Position numbers and translations under genes: made by a program
Part shown: positions 9,560 through 20,000 of the stretch, piece by piece
Layout: every line of letters starts with the position of its first letter
Numbering within the stretch: the first letter of the stretch is position 1
Source of the DNA: Pollenia angustigena
Taxonomy: Eukaryota > Arthropoda > Insecta > Diptera > Polleniidae
Length of the DNA stretch: 64,000 nucleotides
Assembly (NCBI GenBank): GCA_930367215.1
Contig: OV884056.1
Location: 89,911,285 to 89,975,284, forward strand
Reading direction: 5' to 3'
The notes under the pieces: generated by a model
Databases searched by the model: none
What the model saw: the letters and a program-made list of their open reading frames with translations, nothing else
Told to the model about the DNA's origin: nothing

Positions 9560-10297
9560 ATGGATCCAGGGCAAGAAGAGCAACTGCGAAACGGAGACGT
9601 CATCGTGATATCTGATGACGACGCAACGCATGAAGAGCTTTCGGCGTCCCAGGCTTCGGGTGGCAGTTTACTAACAGAGGCCGAAGGGGAATGGTGGGAG
9701 CCCGAGGAGCAGTTGTCCAGTTCACAAGCCACTGAGCGTTCGCAGTCGGATCAGGAACCGCGGATCTGGGTGGAGGCGAGCCTGGACAGGTATATACTCC
9801 GGCGGCGGAAGTACCGTCAGTACATCGCGCAAATCGGTATTACCTGGACGGTAGAGGAAACTGACGAGGAGGGGGAAGACCCGGATCCACTGGTCGAGTT
9901 TCCAGTGTCCCCAAAGCGGCTGGCAATAATGGACGGGTGTGTGAGTCCGCCGCGAGCAGGTGAAAGAGACCCGCTTAGTGTGGATGAAGAGGACCTGCGG
10001 CTCAGCGGTGTAGACGAAGATGTACTCTCGCTGGGGGAAATAAGCCTGGGAAGCTTGGAGGAGATCATTCACAGGGTACTCCATGACGAGGTTGTAAGGG
10101 AGGAGGCACACCCCGAGGTTGAGCAACCCGCCCAGGAGGTTCCGGCTGAAATAGAGGCGGAAATTCAGGAAGCGGTGAAGAAAGGGAGGAAGGTGTGTTT
10201 TCGGCGAGACGTCGGTGAGGTGTCATACCGAATTAAAATAACGGCAACCGGTAGGGTGACGGTGCGCGCGCTTCCTGTAAGAAAGGGGGAAGTGTGA
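9560..10297 (+). CDS. Third ORF of the LTR element: acidic 245-aa protein of unknown function
   Basis: The ORF is intact from ATG 9560 to TGA 10295-10297 and sits where env would be, but has no signal peptide, no membrane segment and no Cys-rich ectodomain. Composition is strongly acidic (many Glu/Asp, clusters such as ETDEEGEDPDP and SVDEEDLRLSGVDEDVL). Residues 14-21, VIVISDDD, match the SUMO-interacting motif pattern: a hydrophobic core followed by acidic and Ser residues. A basic patch DRYILRRRKYRQY is near residue 75, and the C-terminus has KKGRKVCFRRDVGEVSYRIK. The stop codon lies across the start of the 3' LTR. I do not recognise a family. An accessory regulatory or nuclear role is possible but unproven. 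Confidence 0.7.
   Translation: MDPGQEEQLRNGDVIVISDDDATHEELSASQASGGSLLTEAEGEWWEPEEQLSSSQATERSQSDQEPRIWVEASLDRYILRRRKYRQYIAQIGITWTVEETDEEGEDPDPLVEFPVSPKRLAIMDGCVSPPRAGERDPLSVDEEDLRLSGVDEDVLSLGEISLGSLEEIIHRVLHDEVVREEAHPEVEQPAQEVPAEIEAEIQEAVKKGRKVCFRRDVGEVSYRIKITATGRVTVRALPVRKGEV
10280..10292 (+). promoter_or_regulatory. Polypurine tract
   Basis: AGAAAGGGGGAAG lies directly before the TGTGAGGG start of the 3' LTR. This is the expected plus-strand primer position. It also encodes the last residues of the third ORF. Confidence 0.8.
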
Positions 10298-11448
10298 GGG
10301 TCAAAATTATGGCTAATTGTGACACACAATAAAAGTTTGTTCACGCAAAGCAATAAAAGTCTGTTGTTTATTTTACTGGGGGGGGCCAATGGATTTACAT
10401 CCATGCACTGGGGGCGGATATACATCCGCCAACTTGGTTTATTTTTTTCGTTGCAGATAATCCGGAGGTCGATGGGGTACAGGAGGTTGAACTAAGTCAG
10501 GGGTAGGTGGAGGGTCATACTGACTAACAGGGTTAATTAAGTATTCAACAGAGTGGCGTCAGCAGAGGAGAAGCGACAGAGAGGCGTTGGCAGAGAAGTG
10601 TCAACAGAGAGTGGTCAGCAGAGAAGAGAAGGTAAAGAGCGTGAGAGAATGAGAGCCGAAACAAACAACATATGCAGTACAACAGGCAGGGTGGTGAGAG
10701 TTTACCGCTAGCGGTTCAAACCAAAGTAGAAATGTAGCAGCTTCAAAGCAACATTTGTGTGTTTATATGCGAGTATAAAAGGAGGAGTATTAAGGAATGT
10801 GGGGGCTTGTTTTTTTTGGACTGCAAAGTGAGACGTTGTCACAGAGCCGGTAAGAATAAGAAATTGAAAAGAGAAAAGGAAAAAGAAAGTGGGGAAAAAA
10901 ACACCCAGTGCTATTAATTAGGTAGGGGATTGGTAACACCAATTCCGTGTTAGTGAAGAACAGGTACTGGTTTTACAACCAGTAAAGTGAGGAGGATTTA
11001 CATCCAACTTATCTGGACTAGGATTTACATCCAGTCTGGAAGGAGGCTAGAGCACTGAATAAGGGCTAAGCGGTAGGCACTTCTGAGGTAACACCCAGAA
11101 ATCCGAGGGTCCTAGAATAGTCTTGGATTTACATCCAAAGTTGAACGAAGGGTAGGAGTTAGAGGGCAGGAGTGGTAGGGCACTGGCTCTGGTTACGACA
11201 AGCGCTCTACAAGGCGGCAGGAGCTTCCCTGGAAATCGTGGTGTGAGCAGAAGCAAACCATCAAAGTGTGTTAAAAGTGTGTTAAAACCCATTCAAAGTG
11301 TGCTAAAGGGAAAAAAAACAATAAATAAAGAAGCAAACCCCGAAGTTCAAATAAGTGTTTTTTCTTTACAAAGATTTATGTAACGGACCCTGGGCGCGAC
11401 TGAGTCGTACCCCAGCTTCAAACCCGGAGTAACCGGAGGTTCTTTACA
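10293..11448 (+). repeat. 3' LTR, 1,156 bp
   Basis: It runs from TGTGAGGG after the polypurine tract to TTCTTTACA (TG...CA ends). A TATA box TATAAAA lies at 10774-10780, which would start R at about 10800. Overlapping polyadenylation signals AATAAA at 11320 and 11324 precede U5. Two further AATAAA motifs lie early in U3. Short repeats of GGATTTACATCC-type sequence occur at about 10390, 10993, 11028 and 11125. Only its last 55 bp remain at the 5' end of the element. Confidence 0.82.
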
Positions 11449-12159
11449 ATGTTCGTGATAGAAGCGATTTCTTTCTGTGATTCTTATCAGATTTGACGAT
11501 TTTTTAACAACTATTAAGCTTTGCTATCATGCCGCTATTAGCAAATTTTTGCAAATTTCCGCTAATTTGGCAATTTTTACCAAATTTTTGCCATTCCTTA
11601 TACTTTTAGGGACTTTTAATCAATTTTATGGCTTGTTTGAAGTTTAAAAATTTTTCGCGAATTTTCGCTTATTTTGCAAAAACCATTTTTTTGCTATTTT
11701 CCGACAATTTGTTTTTTTAAACGATTTCAAATAAATTTTAGGGTTTGTTTGCAATTTTTCGCGAATTTTAGCCATGCTCGCGAAGAAGCGATTTTTCCCT
11801 GTGAATCTTTACAGCTTTAATGATTTTTAATAACTATTTGGCTTTGCTATCATACCGCTATTAGTAAATTTTTGCTAATTTGGCAATTTTTACTATTTGT
11901 GAAATATATTTTAATTTTTGAACACATTCATTAAATAATTATTTGATGCAAATATTTGTCTAAGTCTGAACGCACGGCAAACATGATTTCATTTATTTTA
12001 TTTGACACTATTTGCCAACTGTTTTAACAAACAAAATTTGTCAAATATTTGAGCTTAGTGTGAACATTAAACAAAATATTTTTTTGTTTCACACAGTTTG
12101 AAGCAAATATCAGAACAAATATTTTTGTCAAATATTTCATTAGTCTGAACGTACCTTTA

Positions 12160-12575
12160 GGAAATTAAAAAAAAAAAAAAAAAACAAACTGCATTTTATC
12201 GTAATGTTAAATTGAAAATTATTTTCAAAGTTATTTTTTGGAATACAAAATTTATTATTAATAAGATTTCTATATGACGTGCTAAATTCTCAATTTGTAT
12301 TAAAATTTTTATAAAAAACACTGAAATTTATTGTTTAGGAAAAGCTAGCTTCGATGCGCATTTCACTGGCTGCTTAGGCCAGGTCATCCAAAGATTTTAG
12401 AAAAGCTTAAATTATTATACAAATTATACTTTAAAGCATAGTTAACCAAAAGACTCAATAAATGAAATGCGTCTGTGTTGGATAGGATAATATTGCCCAG
12501 CTAATACAAAACTAAGCATTGCAAATGTAATGAATTTTACTTTTAAAAGCCAAACGGAAATTAAGTTTAAGTTTA
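12160..12575. repeat. AT-rich spacer with dispersed repeat shared with 44.9 kb
   Basis: After a poly(A) run (12170-12184) the stretch 12245-12440 matches 44875-45050: GACGTGCTAAATTC, CACTGAAATTTAT, AGCTAGCTTC.ATGCGCATTTCACTGG and AAGATTTTAGAAAAGCT recur in the same order. The class is unknown. No ORF. Confidence 0.45.
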
Positions 12576-13019
12576 AGTTAGAGTGCTATATTCGGCTGTG
12601 CCGAATCTTTGATACCCTCCACCGACAGTTCGAATGTTTAAGGAGTAATATCTGTATGATGTTATTATTATCTTAAACTGTGACGATTTGCTATTAATTA
12701 TGGTTTTAGGCGACTAAACTGTTTTCCGGTAGTAGGGTTTATATGGGGCCTAGGGTAAGTTAAGGACCGATCATCACGAAATTTCACAGCGTCATTTCTA
12801 GTCCTTTAAAAGTGTGACGTACCAATTTCTGTTATGATATCATTATTAATTATGGTTTTAGGTGTACTAAACTGTTTTCCGGGAGTAGTGTTTATATGGG
12901 GCTTAGGGTTAATTATGGACGGATCGTCACGAAATTTAACAGTGTGATTTCCAGTCAAATAAAACAAATTTTTGCAAAATCTTATCTCATTTCGTGCTCT
13001 GTTCCAGCATTTATGTTAT
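12576..13019 (-). mobile_element. DINE/Helentron-like element, truncated by LINE insertion
   Basis: Begins AGTTAGAGTGCTATATTCGG with the palindrome ATTCGGC-TGT-GCCGAAT, then the subterminal repeat ATACCCTCCACC and two tandem units of about 153 bp (TTTTCCGG.AGTAG.GTTTATATGGGG). Read on the minus strand this is the 3' end of a DINE-like element: subterminal inverted repeat followed by a stem-loop. The sequence matches the 29.2-kb copy up to TTTATGTTA and then jumps into the LINE. Confidence 0.65.
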
Positions 13020-13784
13020 AGCTATAGGAAGATGCTCAGCAAGGTTCAAAGAAGTGCATCTCTTGGCATCACAGGCGCAAGGAGAAGCACTCCGCAGGCA
13101 GCGCTGGACATCCTACTATATCTATCCCCTATCGAGCATTATGTGTGGAGTGTGGCAGCTAGGAACCTACTTAGACTTTACGAGTCTTCTTTAGTTAGAC
13201 CTAGGCGGGACGATCACACGAGAATTTTGTACGAGATGGGTCTGCTTGATCAGGGTATTATTTTCGAGGGAATTTCGGATCACAAGACTACGACCCTGGA
13301 GTTCGGTGCAACACCACCAGTGGAGTTCCCGGATAGGGAAAATTGGAGTGGATCCAATGGACTGTTTGAGGGGTGGGCAGTATTTACGGATGGATCCAAG
13401 ATGGAAACCGGCACTGGTGCCGGTGTTTATATCGCGGACACCGAGGTAAAAAGGTCATTCAGACTCCCTGATAAGTGCAGTGTCTTCCAGGCTGAGATCC
13501 TAGCGATCTGGAGGGCGACGGAGGTGATACTGGATCACATCGTGGGTGGATCTGAGGTGACAATTTACGTCGATAGTCAGGCGGCGCTTCGGGCATTGAG
13601 GGGCCATACGGTGCGATCATGCCTGGTTGCGCGGTGTAGGAGCGCTCTTAGGGAACTCATGGGGTCATTCAACGTGAGGCTGTGTTGGGTACCAGGACAC
13701 TGCATGGTTGATGGGAATGAGGTGGCGGACGAACTCGCGAGAGGGGGTTCGGGTCTCGACTTAGTGGTGGGGGACAGGGGGTAA
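13020..13784 (+). pseudogene. LINE ORF2 fragment: end of RT and RNase H
   Basis: The open frame starts upstream in foreign DNA; true LINE sequence begins near 13020. Early residues SKVQRSASLGITGARRSTP and LDILLYLSPIEHYV are typical of the region after the RT palm in I/LOA/R1-type LINEs. An RNase H domain follows with all acidic residues visible: Asp in VFTDGSKMETG, Glu in FQAEILAIW, Asp in YVDSQAALRAL, Asp in GNEVADELARGG. It ends at TAA 13782-13784, directly followed in the same frame by the zinc-finger part. The 5' truncation removes the endonuclease and most of RT. Confidence 0.85.
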
Positions 13785-14225
13785 AACCCCCCCTACTACT
13801 ATGGGGTGATACGGGAGAAATTCCGTGATGACGTTAACCGATCCTGGAGGGGCAGAATGGATTGCAGGGTGTCTAGGGCACTATGGCCCAATTTGGACGC
13901 GGGGGCAACCAGTGCTCTACTGGGATTGGATAGGGGTAGTCTCAGAACACTAATAGGGTTCTTGACGGGTCATTGTCCTTCCAGGGCTTTTGCGGGCAGA
14001 TGGGACAACGCCATACCGGACTTCTGCAGGCTATGCGAGGATTCGGAAGAGCTAGAGACGATCGAGCATGTACTGTGCCATTGTCCTAGGATGCAGGGTC
14101 TCAGACTGAAGTGGCTAGGAGATAGGTTTCACGACGAACTGGGGTGCATGGCTGGATGTAATCCGGCCAATATACTGGGGTTTGTCAGGGAAATAACGCG
14201 GCTGTTTCTGTTGAGGGGACTGTAA
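13785..14225 (+). pseudogene. LINE ORF2 C-terminal zinc-finger region
   Basis: About 139 residues in the same frame as the RNase H part, after a single TAA; the first codon of the long open stretch (13806) is GTG, not ATG. It contains a CCHC-type knuckle, CRLCEDSEELETIEHVLCHC, followed by MQGLRLKWLGDRF. Such a C-terminal knuckle is characteristic of LOA/I/R1-group ORF2 proteins and probably binds template RNA. The homologous part of the 35.7-kb copy is nearly identical. It ends at TAA 14223-14225. It is the remainder of a truncated ORF2. Confidence 0.75.
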
Positions 14226-14938
14226 GGGCGGTATTGGTCCTACTTTCTAATTTTCTGTCTATATCTTATTTCCTTTTCTCTATTTTTCACTTCCTCTTAT
14301 CTCCATCTCTTACTTCATATTTTCATTGAAGGGAATCACAACGGATCGTATTCGGTCTCCGAGTGGAGGTGTGCCTGTGGGCACACAACCCTTCTTAACC
14401 TAACCTAACCTAACCTAAGTCTTCATAGCAATAAATGTAAGTTAACTTTAAATGGTCTGATAAAAAATTAATGAAAAGCATGTAGGTTAGAGTGGGTCAA
14501 TTTGTTCGGGCCCAAAAAAAGTGACAAAGCGTATACCAAAATCGTAATCTACGGAAAATTCTAAGAACTTTTCCTAAAGAAACCATGGTTCGAAAATCAA
14601 AATCGAGCTTCCGGTTTTTGCCTTGAAAGTTTGGTGATCAGAAATTCTGAAAAAATAATACTTTTTTGGAAATATTTATTGCAATTGGTGAATAGTTGGC
14701 CTGTATCGCTGAAAAAGGGCTTGTTTAAAAGGAAATTTTCTCAGCTTTATATATCTGTGCTCATTTTTAGAAAATTCTGTACATAAATAATTGCTGAGGA
14801 GATTTTTGTCAAAATGTTCATAGTCAAGCTGGTAAAATAAAAAAAAATTTATTTAATTTTTTTTTTAACCCAATTTTCTATTTTAAATTCACTACCTTTT
14901 AAAAAGAGAAACTAAATGAAAAAAATTAAATAAAATTA

Positions 14939-15495
14939 CCCAATAAAAATTTTTCTCATTTTGCGAAGCACTAATGGTAGGTACATTTAAAAAGATACAG
15001 AAATGCAGTAAAGTATGTAAGCTTTCAACAACTTTAAAAAAATAACATTTCCAGTGCTACGGCATTCCCTTACTACGAAGCAGGTTTGTAATGGAGAAAA
15101 CTAAAAAATAACTGTATTAGTGTGTAAAGCTGACCGTTACATCTAACAATTTTTATATGCTTTATGTGTCATAAATGTATTGCTTCAAAGTGGGAACTCG
15201 CCATATAAAATGCATGTCTTATTTACAAACCAGGGGCCTAATTCTGGCAGTCGTGATCGAGTAATTTCTCGATTTGAAAGCAACTTTATTTCAGTCGATA
15301 CTGAACGAATCGAAATCATTTTTTCATTATTGTCAAACTTAAACTAATGCTTTATAACACTGAAAAAATTATTCCGATTCGTTCAGTATTGACTCAAATA
15401 ATTAGATATTAAATTGCTTTTAAATCGAGAAAGTACTCGATCACGACTGCCAGAATCAGGCCCCTGCTTCGTTCGAAGCGTCATTTTTTATTGGG
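14939..15495. mobile_element. CCCAAT-ended TIR element (contains a Harbinger-like MITE)
   Basis: CCCAATAAAAATTTTTCTC at 14939 is mirrored by TTTTTTATTGGG ending near 15495. The left flank is TA, the right TTA, so the likely TA duplication is imperfect. It lies inside the hAT-type element and hosts the 15233-15464 palindrome. Confidence 0.5.
15233..15464. mobile_element. Harbinger-like MITE with GGGCC inverted ends
   Basis: GGGGCCTAATTCTGGCAGTC at 15233 is mirrored by GACTGCCAGAATCAGGCCCC ending at 15464, with arms continuing as GTGATCGAGTA. The ends resemble those of the 24.5-kb Harbinger (GGCCCAAATTGTCGCACTCG, GTGATCGA), so it may be a non-autonomous relative. No coding capacity. Confidence 0.6.
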
Positions 15496-15838
15496 TTACG
15501 ACTTCAATAAAAGTGTATTTGAAAGAAAAAATACTGGCCAAACTAGAAATTTAACCACTACATCCTGGGCCACAAGGCCCTACATAACCTTTAAACCATA
15601 ACAAAACTTATTAACTTATGCGCTTAATATGAGTTATTGTACATTTTTTAAATATTTCTGGCTATTCTTGAAAACTCGTCAAAAAAGTGAAAATTTTTAT
15701 TAAAAAAAATAATTTTTGTTTACCATACATTTCTAAAATGGAATAAACGTGAGAATTTTAACTTTAAATTGTGTGAACGATTGAATTACAAACTTTACTG
15801 TTTCGTATTACCTATTTATTTTTTGTTTTTAAATTATG

Positions 15839-16095
15839 GCCCTTATTATGTAAAACGCAACGCCAAAGCTTTGAAAGCTAAACAAATTCATAAATATTTT
15901 GTAATTTTGTTGTTGCTTTCTATAAAAATTCATGTACCGTTTTCAAACTTTCAACGCCACAAGTAATGAGGCGTTTGAAATTTGAAAACGCGAAAGAATT
16001 TCTGTAGAAAGCAACAACAAAATTACAAAATATTTATGAATTTGTTTTTGCTTTCAATGTCATTCTTTGGCGTAACGTTGTGAATTATATAATAA
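15839..16095. mobile_element. Foldback MITE (GCCCTTATTAT ends)
   Basis: The left arm GCCCTTATTATGTAAAACGC is mirrored by a right arm ending ATATAATAAGGGC. The inner arms share a long exact stretch around CAAATTCATAAATATTTTGT and TTGTTGTTGCTTTCTA. The target duplication is unclear. Confidence 0.6.
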
Positions 16096-16682
16096 GGGCA
16101 TATGTTTCTTACTACACTATTTCCAATTGTATTTCAGAAATTTCCAATTTAACTTAAAAAATTTCCAATTGTAACTTCTGAAAGTGTCCAATTGTATTTC
16201 AGAAATTTCTGTTTTTATAGCTAATACAATTTTTTAAATTGGAAATGGACGAGCCGCCATTTTCTACAAGCATCTACCGTTTACTGATCTAGGGTTACCG
16301 GCACATATTCAGGGAACTGAGCGATTTGTACAATTGCTTACCAATGTTTCCCACGTGCCATAGAATGTAATCGAGATGACATTTTGGCAGTTACTATTAA
16401 AAGCCACTACAGAATACAAAGAATGGATAGCAAAAAAGATATTGTATGTAAATTGCAGCTATAGGCCGAAACTAAATTTATTTACCCCCGGCTTGGCCAG
16501 TATTTGTTTTATAAATTTTTTATTTTAATCGGCCTTTTTTTAAGTTGTGAGTTTTCCAAAAAATTGCGTTTTAATAAAAAATAGAATAATAATAAAAATA
16601 TTTAGTTTTTAATTTTTTTATTTTCAGTTTTTGCTTAAATTTTATTTAAAGAAATTTTCGTTTAATTAAGTTTTGATTAATC

Positions 16683-16930
16683 CATTCTATGGCATTTTGA
16701 CAAAACATCTTAAGGCAAAATTAAAAAGTTGAAAAATGGTGTTTATCGTACGAATTTTCATTAAAAAACATTTTTGCTTACTTTTTTAAAATTTGGTATT
16801 AAAAACAAAATTTTTCTTTAATTTCGGTTTATTTTATTTATTAACAAAAATGCTTTTTTCACCGAGTTTTTTAAAATCTTTTTTGCTCTCTTATCTCCAC
16901 TTAAGATGTTTTGTCAAAATGCCGCAGAAT
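16683..16930. repeat. Inverted-repeat element (GGCATTTTGACAAAACATCT)
   Basis: GGCATTTTGACAAAACATCT, continuing TAAG, occurs near 16691 and in reverse complement near 16902-16922. The inner arms are AT-rich. The ends and target duplication are not resolved. No ORF. Confidence 0.5.
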
Positions 16931-17378
16931 TATTTTATTTTAATCAACTTTGAATTAAAATTTAGTTAAATTATTTTATTTAACTTTTATGTATCAAAAT
17001 TGTAACAGTTTTAGGTTTCTTATCAGCTTGACTATGATTATTTTTACCAAAACCTTTTTAAAGGTGTTATGATTTTTTGTATTGGATTTTTTTAGGATTG
17101 ACTGAATGAAACAACAAATGCGAGAAAGAACAAAAAATACAATTTGATAAAATTTAAACAAAACAAACAATACTGCCCACGTTTTTTCCCCACAAAAAGC
17201 CGTCATAAAAGCTAAAAATCGCAACAAAAAAAAGTTAAAAACCGTTTCTTTCGATCAAAAACTAAAAAAATTGGCAACAGTACTAACAATTAATCTGTCA
17301 ATTTTAAGTTAAAAAATTTTATACTTTTTTTGACAGTCTTATGGCCATTTTCTCAATGTATCAACAAACTGTCTGTTA

Positions 17379-17916
17379 TAGCCTTTTTACACTGATCAAC
17401 ATCTAACATCTACCATCAATTTGCCACCATTTGCGAAGATGTTAACATCTTTCCATAAGAAATACATAGGGCTTAAAACCAACATCTTTCAACATCTTTA
17501 AAAGATGTTCCTATCTCATTTTATTCCAATCTACATCTTTCGATTATTTTAGTGTCATCACTAGAAAAGTGGCAATAAGTTCTATTATTATTGTGGCATC
17601 ACTGACATAAAGAAGTTTGTTTTGAAAGCAGCGTTACCATTTGTCAAGTTTTATATTTTTTTGCAATGTTTTTTTTGTTAAGTATTTTTAATATTTTAAA
17701 ACATATTGAACTTCAAATACATTTTTGAGTTTTCTTTTTAAATTTTAGCACTTTTGTGAGAAAAAAACCTTTTTAATTTAAAACTTTTTTTTTTGTCAAA
17801 AATGGTGACATTTTTGTTTGATGGTAGATGTTAGATGTGAGCAATGTAAACGAGTGTTTCACATTTTTTACATCTTTGATGGTAGATGTTAGATGTTGAT
17901 CAGTGTAAAAAGCCTA
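17379..17916. mobile_element. TTA-flanked MITE (TAGCCTTTTTACACTGATCA ends)
   Basis: The left end TAGCCTTTTTACACTGATCA continues ACATCTAACATCTACCATCA, and the same is mirrored at the right end. Flanks are TTA at 17376-17378 and 17917-17919. Length 538 bp, no ORF. The 3-bp TTA duplication suggests a Harbinger-type transposase. Confidence 0.78.
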
Positions 17917-18910
17917 TTACTTAATGTCAACATAAATTTATTGGACCAATAAACTGTCCGTTAACGATTTTGGGTTTCTCAATATACCGACAAAAAACAA
18001 AGTTTTCAGCTGGCAACGCCACCCAAAATACATGTAAAAGTTGGGAGTCAGCTGATTGAATTTATCTGTACGGCAAATAAAAGGAAAATAAATAATTGGC
18101 AGATGAGTGCCGGTTAGCGTTGCGATAAAGTCGAAGCAAATGAGACATTGAGAAAACCAAATTTCTTTAATGTGCAGTTTTTCGTTGGGAAAAAAGATAA
18201 TCGCCTAATGAGAAAATGGCCATTAGATTATTTATCAATAACACATGTATATATGTTTGACTTTTCAAGATGTTTTATGATATAATCATACTCTTTACAC
18301 TTAGTCAGTTTTCCTATGCAAATATATTTGCACTGTTCTCCAATATAGAAAAAATACAAAAATAGCAAGTATCATAACAGCTTTACCAATTATTGATGTA
18401 TTTTTCTAAAAATGAGCACAGATATAGAAAGCTGAGATCATTTTCTTTTAAACAAGCCCTCTTTCAGCGATACAGGCCAACTATTCACCAATTTCAATAA
18501 ATATTTCCAAAAAAGTATTATTTTTTTCAGATTTCCTGAGCACCAAATTTTCAAGTCAAAAACCGGAAGCTCGATTTTGATTTTAGAACCATGGTTTCTT
18601 TAGGAAAAGTTCTTAGAATTTTGCGTAGATAACGATTTTGCTATACGTTTGGTGGGCAAAAAAATTGACCCACTCTAATGTAGGTACATACTATGTTTCC
18701 TCACATAATGCTGGCCCTGGTGTTTGCATCGCCCTTTCATGAAAATGTTTCCTAGTGTAAGTTTCAGTAGCTTACCTGATTTCCAAAAATTTAATCGAAC
18801 ATAAATGACCCTTAGAAGCCGTTAATAAGGCCTCGCAACCGCACATTTCGCCCGCTGGGCATGTAAAAGATAAGAGTAATCTCACCAACACAACCATAAT
18901 TGACATCACT

Positions 18911-19494
18911 GGCATATAAGTACCTAAAAATTTAAAACAAATTTATAATGAGACTACAAAGTTATAAAAAGTAAACATACTTTTCGCCAAACAGACTCAT
19001 TTTTTACAGGTGGACCGTACGAGTTCAATCGGTTTGAAAGTTCGTCCCATAATCTTTTCGCCACTGCTTTTCCTTGCCCAAAATTTGGTATTAAATTTTT
19101 TGTTAAGCTGGGGTGATCTGCCATGAATTGTGTCATTAGTTCTTTTTGTTTGCCATTGATTTGTTTACATTTGTCCTATGGGAAAAAATAATATTGTTAT
19201 GGTTCTTATTGCTAAAAAGAAGTTTAATACTTAAATTTTTAGCTTTTTTTTTGAAGAAATCTAATAATTATTCACAAAAAGTGTATATATTGTTTTAAAA
19301 AAAATATTTAAATGTTTTTACGAAAGCTCTGAACCTGTCGAATGACATTTCGAGTGAAGGCATTCGATCGACTGCTCGTTATCGAGTGCCATAATCTCAA
19401 ATTTCGATACATGTTTTTCGATAACGAATGGGACGATTTCAAAAAGTGAAATTTCGATCAAAGTCACTCGATCACGAGTGCGACGATTTGGGCC
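18911..19494 (-). mobile_element. Truncated Harbinger copy with Myb/SANT-like gene fragment
   Basis: Matches the right third of the 24.5-kb Harbinger. The frame at 19136-18954 encodes MTQFMADHPSLTKNLIPN and VAKRLWDELSNRLNSYGPP, part of the Myb/SANT-like domain, and ends SVWRK before a GTATGT, a better splice donor than in the other copy. The right end is ATTTGGGCC at 19494, followed by CAG. The left end and transposase are missing. Confidence 0.75.
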
Positions 19495-20000
19495 CAGCTG
19501 ATTTGTTCGAACGCTGCTTGTGACGCTTATAAAAGTAGAAAGTAAACATACTTTTCGCCTCAAGGCATCTACGCTTTTGTGCATGTAACTTACTACGTAA
19601 AACTACAAAGATTCTACTTTTTGGAGAGCTGCGTATGCTGCGAAGAAGCGATTTGAGATTTGAGTAATTATTGTTAGTTCATATTTAATATATGAAGATT
19701 CAATAAATAAATAATGAAAAAATGTATTCCAAAAAAGAAGAAAAAAGGGAGTCTTACCGGTAAAATTTTTGTTGCTTTAATTAGACTACTAAAAACTATT
19801 TTATTGTAAACATTGTAGGTATCTTTTTTGTGTTCACTAATCATTTTTTACTTTGTTCTAAATAAAAATTAAGCAAAATATACCTATAGCAAGGCGACTT
19901 TTTTTAATTTTTGGCTGATTTTAGCTATCCGGAACAAATATATTTTTTTGGATTAATAAAAAATATTTTTTTGAATCAAGAAACTATATATTTTACTGTA

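Larger units (their letters stand above)
4530..11448 (+). mobile_element. Gypsy-type LTR retrotransposon, Osvaldo-like
   Basis: A 6.9-kb element with order 5' LTR stub, primer site, gag, pro-RT-RNaseH-integrase, third ORF, polypurine tract and full 3' LTR. Integrase lies after RNase H, which is Ty3/Gypsy order. The tRNA-Lys-like primer site, long LTR and extra 3' ORF recall the Osvaldo clade (from memory, unverified). Coding regions are clearly richer in G+C than the surroundings and nearly intact, so it is probably the youngest large insertion here. Defects are a 5' LTR cut to 55 bp and one nonsense codon in pol, so this copy should be unable to complete a normal cycle. Confidence 0.88.
3924..12156. 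mobile_element. TTA-flanked TIR element, split by the LTR retrotransposon
   Basis: The ends are inverted: AGGTACGTTCAGACTGATGA at 3924 and its near reverse complement ending at 12156, each followed outwardly by TTA (3921-3923, 12157-12159). Interior parts are 3924-4529 and 11449-12156. Both contain an imperfect tandem repeat of about 310 bp, recognisable by GAAGCGATTT, CTATCATGCCGCTATT and TTTTTCGCGAATTT, at about 4190-4529, 11455-11770 and 11775-11890. The retrotransposon lies between 4530 and 11448. It has no coding capacity of its own. The 3-bp TTA duplication fits PIF/Harbinger-type insertion; the class is inferred. Confidence 0.75.
13020..14421 (+). mobile_element. 5'-truncated LINE (LOA/I/R1-like) ending in CCTAA repeats
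   Basis: Only the 3' end of ORF2 is present, followed by a pyrimidine-rich 3' UTR and the tail AACCTAACCTAACCTAACCT (about 14397-14418). A second, shorter copy lies on the minus strand at 35502-36262 with the same 3' UTR (CCCACAGGCACACCTCC on its plus strand) and the same type of tail, which defines the element's 3' end. Confidence 0.85.
14488..18677. mobile_element. 4,190-bp hAT-type element with about 280-bp TIRs
   Basis: It starts TAGAGTGGGTCAATTT and ends with the reverse complement AAATTGACCCACTCTA. The inverted arms extend about 280 bp (14488-14775 and 18400-18677), sharing CCATGGTT, GAAGCTCGATTTTGAT-type sequence and TTGGCCTGTATCGCTGAAA. Flanks are perfect 8-bp direct repeats ATGTAGGT (14480-14487, 18678-18685). 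The 8-bp duplication is typical of hAT. No transposase remains; the interior is filled by smaller inverted-repeat elements. A partial end of the same family is at 50676. Confidence 0.8.

Noticed and set aside
9560..10297. Third ORF as a retroviral-type envelope gene
   Set aside because: No signal peptide, transmembrane segment or furin-type site; composition is acidic and soluble.
12972..13019. ATG at 12972 as the start of the LINE ORF
   Set aside because: It lies in DINE-like sequence upstream of the LINE junction near 13020; the frame is open by chance.
14397..14418. CCTAA repeats as a telomere or internal telomeric block
   Set aside because: Only about four units, directly after a LINE 3' UTR, and a second LINE copy has the same tail.
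17336..18235. Possible TIR pair TGGCCATTTTCTCA / TGAGAAAATGGCCA
   Set aside because: The match is short, and I could not find a target duplication or extended arms, so it is not listed as an element.
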